A DNA stretch of 64,000 bases from Toxoplasma gondii ME49. Lineage: Eukaryota > Apicomplexa > Conoidasida > Eucoccidiorida > Sarcocystidae. Under the pieces are notes generated by a model that saw only the letters and a program-made list of their open reading frames with translations, had not been told where the DNA came from and made no database searches. Positions within the stretch are counted from its first letter, which is position 1. Each line of letters starts with the position of its first letter. The translations under genes were made by a program, and so were the position numbers. The stretch covers positions 2,878,289 through 2,942,288 of the forward strand of contig NC_031479.1 of assembly GCF_000006565.2 (NCBI RefSeq), written 5' to 3'. Positions 22,709 to 35,400 of the stretch are shown one piece after another.

Positions 22709-24569
22709 ATGTCTCTGCTCTCTCTCTCGGTGCCGCGGCTGGCGAAGGTGAGGCGAGAAGACACTTGGAGAACCCACAGAACGAAAAAGGTGGAGACGCG
22801 GAAACGCTCGTTCCAGACAGAAAGGAAACGGATTCTTGTGATCCAGCAGAGAAACAAACGTCCTTCACAGAGAAGGCGTTCAAACAAGACGACTGCTGGC
22901 ATAGTGTTCTTCCGAGTTGAGACACAGAAGTTGTAATCCTTGCCGTGAGAGAGCCTCTCTCTTCGCATTCATTAATGTCTCCAGACGCTTACGACGCAAA
23001 AGTCCTTCGCCGATTTTCTGAGTGTTTTCGGTGAAAATGAGACACGGATACATCTTCTCAACGCGCTCAGACAGAAGGGAGACACGGACGTTTAGCCCCG
23101 CTCTTGTGTGCTTCCCAGACATGCACATCGTACACAGTTGTGTATCCGGATTACATATTTGTGTATGCATGTGCGTACTTGCCTCGATGTGCATTTGCGC
23201 CAATTCGAGTTGAACGTCCAATTTTCGGTGTCCACGTGTATATACAGTTGTGCACATCACACACATCCGCAGTGACGTTATACATACGTACATATGCATA
23301 TATATATATATACATATATACATATATATACATATATATACATATATACATATATATATATATATACATATATATATGTCTGTCTGTATAGATGTAGATG
23401 TGCACATGTGGTTGTGTGTACGGTTGACCTAAATGTGTTTGTTTTTGAGTTTTGGTGCGAGTTTCAGGTGGGGCCGTCGAAGGGCCGAGGCCCTTTGCTG
23501 GCGAAGTTTGCGCCGGTCGGCTTTAAGAAAGGTTTCGGCGCCATTGGCCTCGGTCGCCACACGAAGAAAGGTACTTTTTCACGAGTGCGTTGCGCATGTC
23601 TCGTTTGCTGACGCGTTTGCCTGAAGCGAATCGTCTTCCTCCAGAGGAGTTCCGAGGTGCTTTCACTTTCCTGTCGTGTCGTTTGCTGTCTTCTCCGAGC
23701 GCTCTGCCTTCGGTGGCTGTGTGGAGGGCTGGTCGTCTTTTAACTTCTGTGCTCGCGGGGAAGAAGCGCCGCGTTTCCGATGTCACACAAAGAGGGGTTT
23801 CCTCCGGCTGGACGAAAATTCCGAATGCGCGCGTATCGTTGTGTTGGTTTTGGGGTGCCTTCTCGAGTTCTTCTCTGGGCGCAATGCGGCTTCCTGCCAA
23901 GCGTGCATGTGTTTCCGTCCTCAGGATTCTTCATCATCAACACCATGCTCGTTCCGATGTTCAAAGTCCCTGACCTCTCGAACTGCAAGGTAAATGTTTC
24001 GGAGCTGCTTGTTCAGAGTCGCGTTGCGTGCTCGCGAGGTGTCGATACAGCTCAGCGTGCGAGACACGCTGACTCAAGGGGGGCTGAAATTTGCGGCGAC
24101 TCGCTGCCAGCGAAACGACAGAAGACCCTGCGCCTGTGTCGCCCACATGTCTTAAAACCAGAGTTCGTGAACGCGAGAGATGTCGCTCGACAGCTCTGAG
24201 GGCCTGGAGCGCGTGCATTTGAGTTCGTGACTCCGTTGCCCCTGTACACGATAGTTAAATTAGTCCAGTGCGTATCCTGCCCTGAACGTTAGAGCCCCGA
24301 AAGCACAGCAGAACTTGGATTCAGTGAACAAAAACCGTCAAGATATAAGCTAACTGTCCACCTCGTAGGTGAAAAAACAGAAGACACGCAGACGCACTTG
24401 CGTGGCCTGAAACGAACCGGTGCGGTGGGAAGGCGAGAAGGGGACATGCGTTCAGCGAATCTCTGTGGTTTCCATGTCGCAGCTCAAGTGCTACGTCGCT
24501 CCTGACACGTATCGGATCGTGCAGCAAAGCTTTAACAAGCGGGAGTTGGATGATGGAGAAGACTTCTGA
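22709..24569 (+). CDS. Mitochondrial ribosomal protein mL41 (MRPL41/Mrpl27 family)
   Basis: Four small exons (22709-22747, 23468-23570, 23925-23989, 24483-24569) splice in phase to a 97-aa protein. The family signature is clear: GLGRHTKKGFF matches the G.GRHTK.GG motif, and VPDLSNCKLKCYVAPDT matches the yeast/human VPDL..FKLKPYV core, with Cys replacing the usual Pro (KLKCYV). mL41 is a mitochondrial large-subunit protein. The short N-terminus MSLLSLSVPRLAKVG is hydrophobic/basic and could serve as the mitochondrial targeting signal. The open frame continues upstream of 22709 without a stop for a while, so the start is chosen for normal family length. Over 1.5 kb of intron for 291 coding bases. 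Confidence 0.85.
23278..23395. repeat. TA/ATAC microsatellite in mL41 intron 1
   Basis: ATATAC-type units over about 118 bp, directly upstream of exon 2. Confidence 0.75.
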
Positions 24570-27500
24570 ATTCGCTGTTTTCTTTCGTCCCGCGAGACGG
24601 CCAAAAAACCGTGCTCTCGGCCACTAGGCACTTCTGCACAGGGTCCAGGGAACGGACGGAAGGCCGCAAGGCGCGACTCTCTGAATAGAAGCCGATGTGG
24701 CGCGTCCGACGTTCCTCGGGCTTCTTGCAGACGCGAGTTCTGCGGACGACTGGAGTTCTGTGCTAGACGCACAGAAAGGAGCGCGTTTTGCGGATGGCAG
24801 CTCCTCGAGACAGAAGTATTGTTCAGCAGGCGAGAAACGAGGATTCGAGGCACAGGTTGCTGCGGATTCTGCGGACCGCGATACGGCCGGTGCATGCGTC
24901 CGGTGGCATGAAACTCGCATCTACTTGTCCGCAGTATCCCAGACTTTCTGGTGCGACATTGCTACTTCTAAAAACGAACTGGATAAATGTTCATTCAAGG
25001 CGGATGGTAGCGATCGTCAGACGATGTTTCCACCGTCTACGGTCGAAGCAACCTCCGGTCTGCAGTGACTGCCAGACGAATCTGCAATCGACCCGGTGAC
25101 AACTTGGAAGACCTGCGCGCTCTGAACTCGACTCCTTGTTCGTTGAAGCAGGCGGTGCAGGAGAAAAAATTCGATCTGCAATCGATATATCCATCTATAT
25201 TATCGATCTACAGTTGGTGTGTATGTATATATATATATATATGTCTACAATGAATAAACATCAGTAACGTGAACGAGATTCGAAGCGTAGCCGCAAAAGG
25301 CACGGATAGTGTGGAAGGGAAGGCTTGTGCGCACTCTCGTGGGACAGGGACGGGGTGTCGAAATCTTTTGCAGCAAACCACAATGTAAACGCTGCGCTTG
25401 AGACAGACGCCAGATAATCTTGAGAGTGGAAGAGAGAAAAGAGAGCTGGCACATGTTCTGTGGGCTCTGGTAAAGCGTGGAAGCATCTGTAGGAAGACAT
25501 GGGTGTGTGATTGCGTGCGTTGAGTCTGGACCTGCTCTCGTGGAGAGCGGCGTCGATTTCGGTAGTCACGAGGTTTGCCTAAGTTCTATCGATGTCAGCG
25601 ATTTTTTTGCATTTCGCTTCGAATTCGAGGGCGAAGGCCGACTCAGATCGAACACCGTTCATAGCCTGAACAGCTCGCACGAAACAGGAACTCTTGCGGG
25701 ACGTCAGTCCCGGCGACATGAAGCCACAAATTCCCGACAGGTATAGGCGAAAATGTGCTGTTGAACAGAATGGTGACGCATCTGTAGGTGCGTCCGGAAC
25801 GCAGAAGAACTGAGTGTTTCCTGTTCACCGTTTGCCCGTCTGTCTAGGAGTTGACAAGAGGGCTGTCAAACGCCTGTTTCATATTCTATCCTGCATCCTG
25901 TCCGGGTCACTACCGTTGTTTTCTGCTTCGCATTTCTGCACCCCAAGATGACACAGATGTGTGAAGATCCAGAGAGCCCTTTTACGTAGTGCGAGCAGTA
26001 CCCGAGTCAAGGAGTAGTGATTTGACGTGCCTCGTTTGATGGTCAGACGGTGCTGAAAGCAGTGAATCCCTATGTTGAAAATCCCCCTTCGGGATGTGGA
26101 AGGACGGTCCTAAGCCTCCGAGTCCACTAATCAGCCTCCAGCCAGAAGCAAAACTGCGCACAGCCAAGTCGCAACAGCTGCAGTTATCTACAACCGTCGT
26201 TTGGCGTTCTTACGACTGTTGCATACCTCGCGCCTTCACTTCCTGCCAGCGCGCCACCTGCGCCGTCGACAGGTCCTGCAAGCGTCTGCGCTGCACCTGA
26301 TACTAGATTGGCAAAGGAGCGCTGTGTCGGCTGAGGCTCAGGCTCGCTTGTTGAGCCCCGGAAACAAGAACCAGCTCTCTCCAGACAACTCAAGCGAGGC
26401 CACCTGTAAGGCCGAACACACCGGCAGTCTTTGCCAACTCGCACACCGTACTTTTTCCGGGTCTTCGTTGGCATATATCTTTATTCCATCTCTGTGGATT
26501 CTTCCGCAGAACTCCCCGCGGAAAGCCTTTGACTGCTGAAGGATGCTCTTGTTGTCCGATGTGACAGCTATTCGCGGATTGCTCTCGGCGGAGAGTCCCT
26601 TCGACCGAAGAGTGCAGAGGATCCCGGCAGTTCGCAACCGGATTCTCGACCCGGACCGGCGAGCTGCGATTGAGTGCCTCTCACTGGATTTCTCGCCACC
26701 GGCTGGAAGGCATGTGCGGCGGCGTGGAAAACGAAAAGGCTAAGGAAACAGTGCCCAGAAAGAAGCGCGTGGCCGCGCACCCTCATGGTCCTCGCTTTGC
26801 CGTATATTTGCCAGGTTGCCCAGGCAGTTCTAGGACACCCCAGACAGCAAAGGACTGCCACAGAACGGTGTCAGGGGAACCCGAGCAGATTCGAAGCGTC
26901 CCTCAAGACGCGAAACTTCACCACCAAATGCCTACTCAACCACGGCGGAGACATGTCCGCCGCATCTAGCGCACCTGCTCAAGCATGCAGACGTAACCAT
27001 GCGAGTGCGTTTCCGAGGCAGAAACGACCGATTCCACGTGTATTGATTGATAAGAAACTATATTTTTGTGACTCAAGGTCAACCGTCGGTCGATAGCCCC
27101 ATCCTCTCTTCGAGTTATCTGGCGACGAACATGTCGCATCGACTGCGAATTGAAGCGATTGAGTGTATCTGTGCCTGCGATGAAAAAGCCTGGCGGTACC
27201 ACTAGTGGGAGCGACGTGTCCTTGACAGTGAGTGCTAAATTGTTTCCTCGTACAGCGAAAATGTTCTTCTCGACGGGAACGAATTCCCTTGCATCAATCG
27301 AGTGGCTTCCCCTTGACAACGGAATGGTCGCTGCCGCCTAAACCATGACGTTCTCTCCTCCCATAACTGAAGCGTGCAGGCTACTTGCTAGAAGAAAAGG
27401 GACGGGCAAGTGCAAGTGGCGATTCCGCAGTCTGTGTCGCGGGGGTCCCTTAAACTTGAGGAATTGTCGGCAACTTTCCGTCACCCTGTCCGGCGCATTT

Positions 27501-28681
27501 AGAGAAGCAGTAACACCCGACTCGTGACTGTTCAGGGCAAATGTTGACCGCGATTTAATATGCGCACTCTACACCAAATTGCGTGTCAGTTGTAAAAATA
27601 AGGGCTGTTGTCCTGTGAGTCTGCAGGAACCTGTAATCAGGTAAATGGGGCACTACAGCGCCGAATTGAGGCTTACAACTGTGCGCAACTCATTGTGCAT
27701 ATCGCCCCCAACATCCAAGTGCAAGGTGGCTGACAGCCGGTCTGCAGTCCACTCAATTCTTGAGTGACCTAGAGCAAGGAAAACCCTTGTCGAACTGCGA
27801 GAGCTCCAGGCCAGAAAAAGTGTACTTCTGGCATGCAGTACGTCTCCCTGTTTTTCTTTGCAGAAATGGAGTGGGCAGCTCATCATTTGCGGTAGCCGGG
27901 TTTCTCTTGTTTTACTTAAAAAAGCATGTTACACAGGTATGGACAGCTGCCTTCATACGGTGTCGATAAGCTGTGAACATCAAACCATATGGATCAAGGA
28001 ACCAGATGCACGCAGAACGTTCAGTGTGTAGGAACGCAGAATTCGTCAAACTGAACATTCGAGATACCTCCCAAAGCACATGCGTCGGCTATATACTGAC
28101 ACTTGGCATTTCTCTTTGAAGAAGAAAACTGTGGCACAGAAAGTCGGTCTGAAAGTTCAGGCGCATCAACTGCACCTTGAAGGTTGGAGAATCGACGCGC
28201 TGGACGGGACACAGATTGACTCTTTTAGCGCCACGACTGCCCGAATTAGCAGGAATCTCATCACTCAAAAAGACTGTCAAGAGACCGACGCCCCCGGGCT
28301 GAGTCAACACACCGCCCGCTGTACGCCGAATCAACGCACTCTCCGCTCAAACACCGCAGGCGGTGTGTTCTTTACTTGCCGGAGATATATCTCTGGGGCT
28401 TTTTTCCCCACAAATCCGAACACCGGATGCAACCACACGAGTTGGCGTTTGATACCCGCCACACTGGAAGCAATCCGTGCACCTTTGCGTGATTTAGGGC
28501 TACGCCATCCCGCCACAGCTTGCACAGACTACGGCGCCACACGACGAGTACCGAGGCGCCATGTTGGGTTAATCTTCGCCAGGGTGACATCAGCCTAGGG
28601 CGTCACAAAACACGTTCTCCTTTGCCCGGAACAACTGTATATACAAGAGACCGAACGCAGTTTTTTTGCGTATCGCGTTCA
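24570..28681. other. Gene-poor block, left part
   Basis: About 4.1 kb with only short ORFs in all frames, no plausible splice chain and no family match. It lacks the pyrimidine tracts and GGTGT-N4-ACACC elements of the gene-dense parts. One small TA run lies at about 25185-25250. A loosely similar 35-bp stretch (around 26371 and 30521, CTCTCCAGA...ACTCAAG) hints at old duplicated sequence. Confidence 0.5.
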
Positions 28682-29194
28682 CTACGAAGACGAGTCCGCG
28701 ACGATGCTCCAGAGCTTCTCCGGAGCTCCTAAGTAGTAGGAGACGGCGGCAGCTGCAGCGGCGCTGAGGACGGCGGCACCTGCCACGGTCTTGGAGTTGA
28801 GACCTGCGATCCGGGAGCCCTGCGCCTTCTCCGGGGAGGCGAGGACGCCGTTGCCTCCGGAGCTGAGCAACACTGCTGTGAGAAAGACGAGGAGCAAAGC
28901 AGTTAAGGCTGACGCACCAATGACCGCGCTCTTGTTCTTCAGCGCGGGCGAGAACTGCTTGGCAAGGCGCCCGGTGCGGCTCGATCTCCTGGAAAGGACT
29001 TTGTCTCCGTCTTTGTCACCCGCCAACTCCTCTGCGCTACCGTCATTCGTTTTGGTGTTCTCACCCCCTCCCTCTGCAGCCGAGAGAGATTCCGTCTCCA
29101 CGCCGGAAACAGCCTCGTGTGCGGCCACGAAACAAAGCGGGATGAGGAGACAGGCGAAGAAGAGAAAGAGGGTCCCGCGAGTAGGACGAGCCAT
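28682..29194 (-). CDS. Small intronless secreted/membrane protein, unknown family
   Basis: A single-exon 170-aa frame starts at ATG 29194 (context AAGCACAATGG). An upstream in-frame extension exists but would put residues before an otherwise classic signal peptide (basic MARPTRG, core LFLFFACLLIPLCFVAA). The luminal part is short and acidic (GGGENTKTNDGSAEEL), then basic (RRSSRTGRLAKQ), followed by two hydrophobic segments: VIGASALTALLLVFLTAVLL and VAGAAVLSAAAAAAVSYYLG. The layout resembles coccidian dense-granule or parasitophorous-vacuole membrane proteins, but I recognise no named family. It is the only credible gene in about 7.8 kb, which suggests a lineage-specific gene. Confidence 0.65.
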   Translation of the reverse strand: MARPTRGTLFLFFACLLIPLCFVAAHEAVSGVETESLSAAEGGGENTKTNDGSAEELAGDKDGDKVLSRRSSRTGRLAKQFSPALKNKSAVIGASALTALLLVFLTAVLLSSGGNGVLASPEKAQGSRIAGLNSKTVAGAAVLSAAAAAAVSYYLGAPEKLWSIVADSSS

Positions 29195-32100
29195 TGTGCT
29201 TAGTTTTGGGAAGATGGGAAAGGCGAATTGCGAGAAGTGACCAAACGCAACTGGCTCACCAGCAGGGCTCCCGACCACGCTTGCAACAGCCTCGGGGGGA
29301 GCCGTGAGGGGATCTCGTTAAATCCTGGGGAACGGAATCGGCCAAGCTTCACGGGAGCTACACCCGGGTTGATCTGGAGCACGGCCGCACTTGGGAATAC
29401 AAGAACAGACGTTTGACAACAAGAAAAAGTGAGATATTGGAGACGTTTTCCCCCGACAACAGAGCGGCTCCTCACTTCGTGCCCTACCACCAGCGTCCCC
29501 CAGCGGTGGCGCACGAACAGTCGGGTGTCACAGATGTGACCCACGCGCTTCTGCTCGTCGTTCTCACGACCGATGCCAGCCGTTTCCTCTTCGCGTGGGT
29601 CGACAACTTCGGGGTTCGCGGACACCGGCAGACGCACTTCGCAGTTTCAGGTCGCAAGACAGCAAACGGCGATACCAGAAGACCGATATGAACCATTTCC
29701 CCACCCGACATCCGATGCCATGATCTCTACTTCCTGCCACCAGCGGATGTATTTTCGGACGAACCGGGGTGTCTGACGGCTATGTGGACGAACCCGCGCA
29801 ACCGCAAGGCTGTCCAGCCGCAGTAACGGACAGCGCGCCGTGCCCACAGCGGGGACTCGTTTTTCCGCCGGCGTGTGCAGAAAAAGTACGCCCAAAAAAG
29901 TGCGTCCACCGGAACATAACCGGAATTGTGGAGCGGTGAGGTCCTGCAGAAAAGCGTGGCCAGGGCTTCGTTTGCTGTCCCCCCTTGACGGAGGTTCCCT
30001 TCCCCGCTTGTTAGGGACGCACTCTCATCGCTCGGGAGAAACAGAATGATGCGGCAACCAGGCAAACGCGAGCCGACTGTTCCACTGCACGACACTCGTT
30101 GTGTACCATGGTTGTGGGGGATGAAGAACACACCTTTTGCACGAAAGGGGGGCTCGAAAGCTGTTGAGGATTGCCTACAGATCTGTGTGTGCTCTCGCGT
30201 TCTGTCTACTTTATTCCTGTGTGGGCGTCACCGCCATACAAATTTGCCCCGAAAGCAGAATGCGCGGGTGTGCGGTACCGTTCTAGGTGCATATCCTTGC
30301 GGAGCACTTTGCTGATTTGTTGCTTGGCAGAGTAAGTGGTAAAGCAACACAATCTGGTGAGGATGGTGGTCTGCCGGTCCCCGCTCAGCAGGGACAGCAG
30401 ATGCAGCCGGCACGGAAACAGCGAAGCTCGAACATACCGAGCAAGGATACGATTCCCACCAGCGAATCCGTTTCGGAAAGGAGATGTGTTGGCCTCGGGT
30501 TAGTGTGGTAAGACCGAGAGCAGCTGCTCTCCAGAACACTCAAGCCAGGTGAAGCCACGAGCGAATAATCCAGCTGGTTCCTGTAGAAACGCGAGGACCG
30601 TTTCAATCAAAACACGGGGTTCTTCAGTCACTGTAGGAAAAGCACTCAAAAAGCATTCTCCTTTGTAGCTAGAGTTGACAAAGGGAGGCTTCCGTCTGTG
30701 AGGTATGTATTCGGGGGTGAGCGTGTTCGGATATGCTGGCATTTTCACGCGCGAGCAGCTTCAGATGATGGCAGACACAAAAGAAGTCATAAGGTTAAAG
30801 AGCGAAGGGTGAACAGACACAAGGGATAGATTGGAGACTGGGCCACCTTCTCTCGCTCTTCGGCATTTCCGGCGATCTGCACAACTCGCGCTCTATGACA
30901 AGTCGCACCATGCGAAAAAACCAATAGCGCCCATCGTCCGTCCGCATTGGATGCCCCTCACGCTGATATCTGTCTCAAGAACTGCAGAACATTGCACGTA
31001 TAACACACGGCGCTAACGAGATTTTGCGCTGGAGGTGCCTGCCAAATGCAGCAGTTGGTTTGTGAGGACACCGTGTGACCCCGTCTGCACTGTAAGTTAC
31101 ATGTGCGTGGGGAAACTTCTGCTCCGAGGCAGCTGAGCCGTACTGAGGTCACGTTCCCAAACCAGCCCAGGCGAATATCGCGACTTGAGCCCCCCGTGAA
31201 CCCCGGTGCACACCACTGCTGGCAGGGATCCCTTGCGGCATTTTCGGTGAGCAATTCATTAATCCTCGGGTAACCGCACGCACCAGTCGGCCTTCATTGT
31301 TCTTCTATAACAACTTATGATGGGTGGCTCTTGGACAGCCGGGTGCGACGGCGCTCGTGACTGTTAGCCAACAGCTCTGGCTCACAGGGAAGTCTGGATC
31401 TGTGAGTCGGTGTTACGCTAGTGGCCAGCCAGCTGCTTGCATACAGTAATGTATCTGATCGCTTCTCTCTGTCTCGAACTCGCCAGTCTTTCGAGGAATT
31501 CTCAAGATCGAAGCGTTCAGCACAGATACAGCTGGACGAGAAACTTCCTGCCTTCTTCAGGCGGCCCCTCGAGGGTCCAATACTGGCATATGAGGAAAAT
31601 GGGGGAAACGTTTGAGGGCGAAGCAACGACTTACCACTTTGTAAATCACGCGCTGACGGGTGGCGACTTGGTAGCAGGAAAAAAGATGGCGATTCGTGTG
31701 GCCATCTCGTTCTTTGATCTGCTTAAAATACAGACGCGATCGCTCGACTCCTAACAATGAATCTACAAGCAGCAGAAACGAGAGGAGAACCAGTTGAGCG
31801 GCGGCATGCGTGACCTATCCGGAAGCCTTGTCCTTTCAGGGTGGAAACCGGTACAGAAAACTTATTCCTGAATGTGGAAATGGCCACCACCACTCACGCT
31901 GCGGTCCCGTGTTCCGCTGCTCCATTCTTAGTTCCCGGAGTAGACGGTCTCCGTGAGCTTCACGTCGGGTGGTAGGTCACCCGGTCCACCTTTGCGGGTC
32001 TGTGCTTTGCATGTCTTGTAGCGAGAGTGCGTACTGGAAAGAACCTTGGTTTATCAATTTCGGAAAGTTACTCTGTCCCTCTTTGCCTCGACAGTTTCTT

Positions 32101-32432
32101 GATTCATGTCGGCGTTCCTTCGATAACGACCGTTCACCACGAAAAATGCGCTCGTTCCCGCGGCCGGCGTGGCACTCGCGCCAACCCTCCAGCGTTTGTG
32201 TCTCTGTCTGCGCTGTTTGGATTTTCTCGCGTGTCGGCTTGCATTTCCTCTCCACTGATGACGGATGTTTCTGAAATTCGCTTGAGAGACAACTTCACAC
32301 TTTTCTCGGAGGGTCTTAGGTAGAGCGGAGGCTGCGGGTGTCGCGAGGAAGCGCTCCCGCATGCTCCGCCATCCTTTTTGCTAGCTCTCTTTGTTTCTCC
32401 TTTCGCCGCTGTTCCGAGGCATTGTCTACAAG
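29195..32432. other. Gene-poor block, right part (divergent flank)
   Basis: The upstream regions of the small secreted protein (-) and the large hydrolase (+) lie here. No ORF with protein character was seen and no palindrome elements. Composition resembles 24570-28681. From about 32.1 kb the sequence turns pyrimidine-rich again, consistent with the hydrolase 5' UTR. Confidence 0.45.
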
Positions 32433-35400
32433 ATGAGCGTGCGTTTCGGTCCCCTTTTTTTTGCCCGTCTTCGGGCGTGTTTTCTCTCCTGCAGCAAGTG
32501 GGTCCTCGCTCCAGTCTGCAGAGCGCTCAAGCCGGCAGTCGCGTCGAGCGTCCGGTTCGCCGCAGCGAACGCGTTTCCGCTCGTGCTCTGTTGCGGTTTC
32601 TTTGCGGTTTTTCTTTTGTTCCTGTTCCTCTTTTCTTTTTTCTGTTCTGTGCTCATCGGGGGCCTCTTCGCCTCCTTCTTCGCCCTCGCTGTGCTCTACA
32701 ACATTACAACCGCGATGCTCTTTCCCGGCAGCAGCGCCTTCTTCAGACGCCAGCTCGAGCTCCAGTTCTGCTCGGCAGCCATCAGCCCCTTCAAGACCCA
32801 TATCGGCGTCCTCGAGCGCCTTCTGTCCTTTCTGCTCTACCAAGCGTATCTGCGTGAGACGAGTGAGTGGGGCAGTGAGAGGCACGACGCCTGCGAGCGC
32901 ACAGCGACGCAGCGGCTTCGTCCCTCGGAGTTCCATGACGAAGCCTCCCCTCCCGCTTCTGCGCATCTCCCAGAAGTACCGAGAGCTCGGCCCTTTGTCT
33001 TTCCTCGCTGGCCCGCTGTCACATCTCTGCCGCCGTCTCCCGCTTCCTTCCTCTCGTCCTCTGCGCCCACCCGGCCTTCCTCCTCCCTGCCCCAGGACCC
33101 TCGCGGCGCATGTGAAGCCTCTGCGTCACGCTTACGCCTGCTCGCTCCCTTCCCTCCGCCGCTTCTCCTCGCGCCCGAGCGCTCGCCGTCTCTCTCTGCC
33201 GGAGGCTCGCGCGCGGTGCCGTGGCTCCCGACCTCTGCCGCCGCGCTGCCCGAGGAACTCGTGACGGATTTGACGGTGGCGGAGGTCCGAGAGAGTTGCC
33301 TGGCACTCTCCTCGCTGCTGCGTACCATGGAGTGTGCGAGGCGGAAGATCAGAGAGAACGACTCGGCTTCGTCGCCTGCCGCGGGCTCGCCGGGAAGGTC
33401 GTTGGCTGCGTCTGATGCGGAGAGAGCAGAGAGTGCGAGAGAACCTCTGTCGAAGAAGTCCCCAGGCGACTCCTTCGAGGACATCGAACTGAGTGTCGCG
33501 CCTGCGGACCTCTGGGACGGCGCGCCGCCGCCTTCCGCTGCCCTCGGCCCCCAGAGGCTTGGGGCTGATGCGGCGGAAGAGTCGCCTGCCCCGGAGGGGG
33601 CCGAGAGAGAAGACGCCGAAGCCGAGAAGCGCCCGGGGGTCCAGCTCGGCTGGGAGAGTGAAGACACGCCGCGGCTGGCGAGCCACCAGCGCGGAGAACT
33701 CACTTGGCAACAAGAGGACGTTTTCTATCACGGCTCTCAGCTTCTCTTCCACCTGATGCATCTGTCAGTCGTCGTGAAGCCTCGAGCTTCGTCGAGCTCT
33801 AGCGAGAAAAGTCGCATCAGCCTCTCACACTACTCAACTGAATCGATTGCCTGGCCTTTTCTCGCCCTCCTAGGCCTCATCAAAGCGTCTCCAGAGTGCT
33901 CTCGGCACCCCACGGAAACCTGGTCACCTCTGCGCGCGACTCCGAGTTCTCTTGACGGAGACAGCCTCCCCGGCGGCCTCTCTGATTCAACTCCTGATGC
34001 CGTCCTCCGCGACCCGTCTCTTTGCGCCTCCTCTCTCGCCCCCTCGCCTTCGCCTCTCCCGCCCCCTCCCCTGTCGGCCTCAGCGAGCCAGCTGGCCCTC
34101 GCGGGCGTTGCATGCGCCGGCGGAGACATCGAGTCGGGCCGGAGACCCTGGGGCGGAAGGGCGAGTCGAGTCGAGTGGCCGTTGTTTCACTGCGCCGCGG
34201 CTCTCTTCCACTTGCGCCAGCTGCTTTTGTTTCTCTCTCCGCATTTGCCAGCGAGGTCTGCGGACGCACGTGTACGCCGCAGGCGCTCGAGCGCCGACTG
34301 CGCGGCTTCAGACCTTGGCATTCTGGACGTTCCGCCCCTGGCGTCGCTCCCGCGTTCTCTGCTCCGCCTCTTGATCCCTCCGCCGCTCTCATCGTTTCTG
34401 CTTCTCGCAGGCGAGCTGGAGGAGACGCAGGGTGGCACAGAGCTCTGGATTCCTGTGTCCGAAGCCCAGGCGCTGCGACTTCTTCTCTCGGCTGTGCTCC
34501 TGCCCTTCGCCCTGGCGAAGGGCACCGTTTGCCGCTGGTTCACGCGGGGCCGAGGAGGAGCTCGCGCCAGGCACCTGCTCCCCGACGCGGGTCTCGAGGC
34601 CTCCAGGAGACTCGAGGCCCACGGAAAAACGGAGGAGGCGCGCGCCTTGGAGAGCCGGTGCGAACAGAAGGGAGGAACGCGCAGAGGGCGAGACGCTGCG
34701 CTGGCTGACTTGCTGAAGGCGGACGCGTCTATCGCGGCGCCAGGAACCATAGGCTATGGACGGCGTCGTCTCGAGTCGAGCGACGTTTTACAAGCATCTC
34801 TCTCTCTCTCTGCTGACGTGTCTTCCTCGCCTTCCTGTGCCTTCCCCGCCAAGTCCTCCCGCTGGGCGAGAAGACTTGGCGGGCGCCTCGGAGCCTGGCT
34901 CGACCCCGAGCGTCGGCTGTACCTCCACGCCGTCTTTTTTCCGGCGCCCAATACTCACTGGCTCCTTCCGTCCACTGCGTTCGCTTCTCCCCCCGCATTC
35001 CGGTCCTTCTCTCCCTGCACCCCCGCGGCGGCGCAGCCCTTCCGCGCCTGCGAGAACGCATGCAGCCGCCGTCTGTACACCGAAGCGAACTGTCTGTTGC
35101 CCTTTGTCCCCGTCGCCGCTTCAGCGGGGGCTTGCGCCTGCTGTCGTGCGCCCTTGGAACTCCCTCATGATGCGGATAAGCCAAAATCGCGGCTACCTAG
35201 CCTGTCGAACTCGCCGCGCGCGCGCCTGACCTACCGGCTGTTTCTGCTCTACACGCAGCTGCAGCGCCAGGAGCAAGTTGAGGTGTACGTACACTCAGGG
35301 TCGGACGAAGAGACGGGCGGGACGGCGGCGTCTCGCAACCTGCGCTCCGTCGGCCGCGGCGAGTCTCGGACGCTCCAAAGGCGCGAGAGGAGCGGTGACT

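Noticed and set aside
24570..32432. Mitochondrial-DNA insertions (REP/NUMT) or a transposon in the gene-poor block
   Set aside because: No cob/cox-like reading frames, no transposase or reverse-transcriptase motifs, no terminal repeats recognised.
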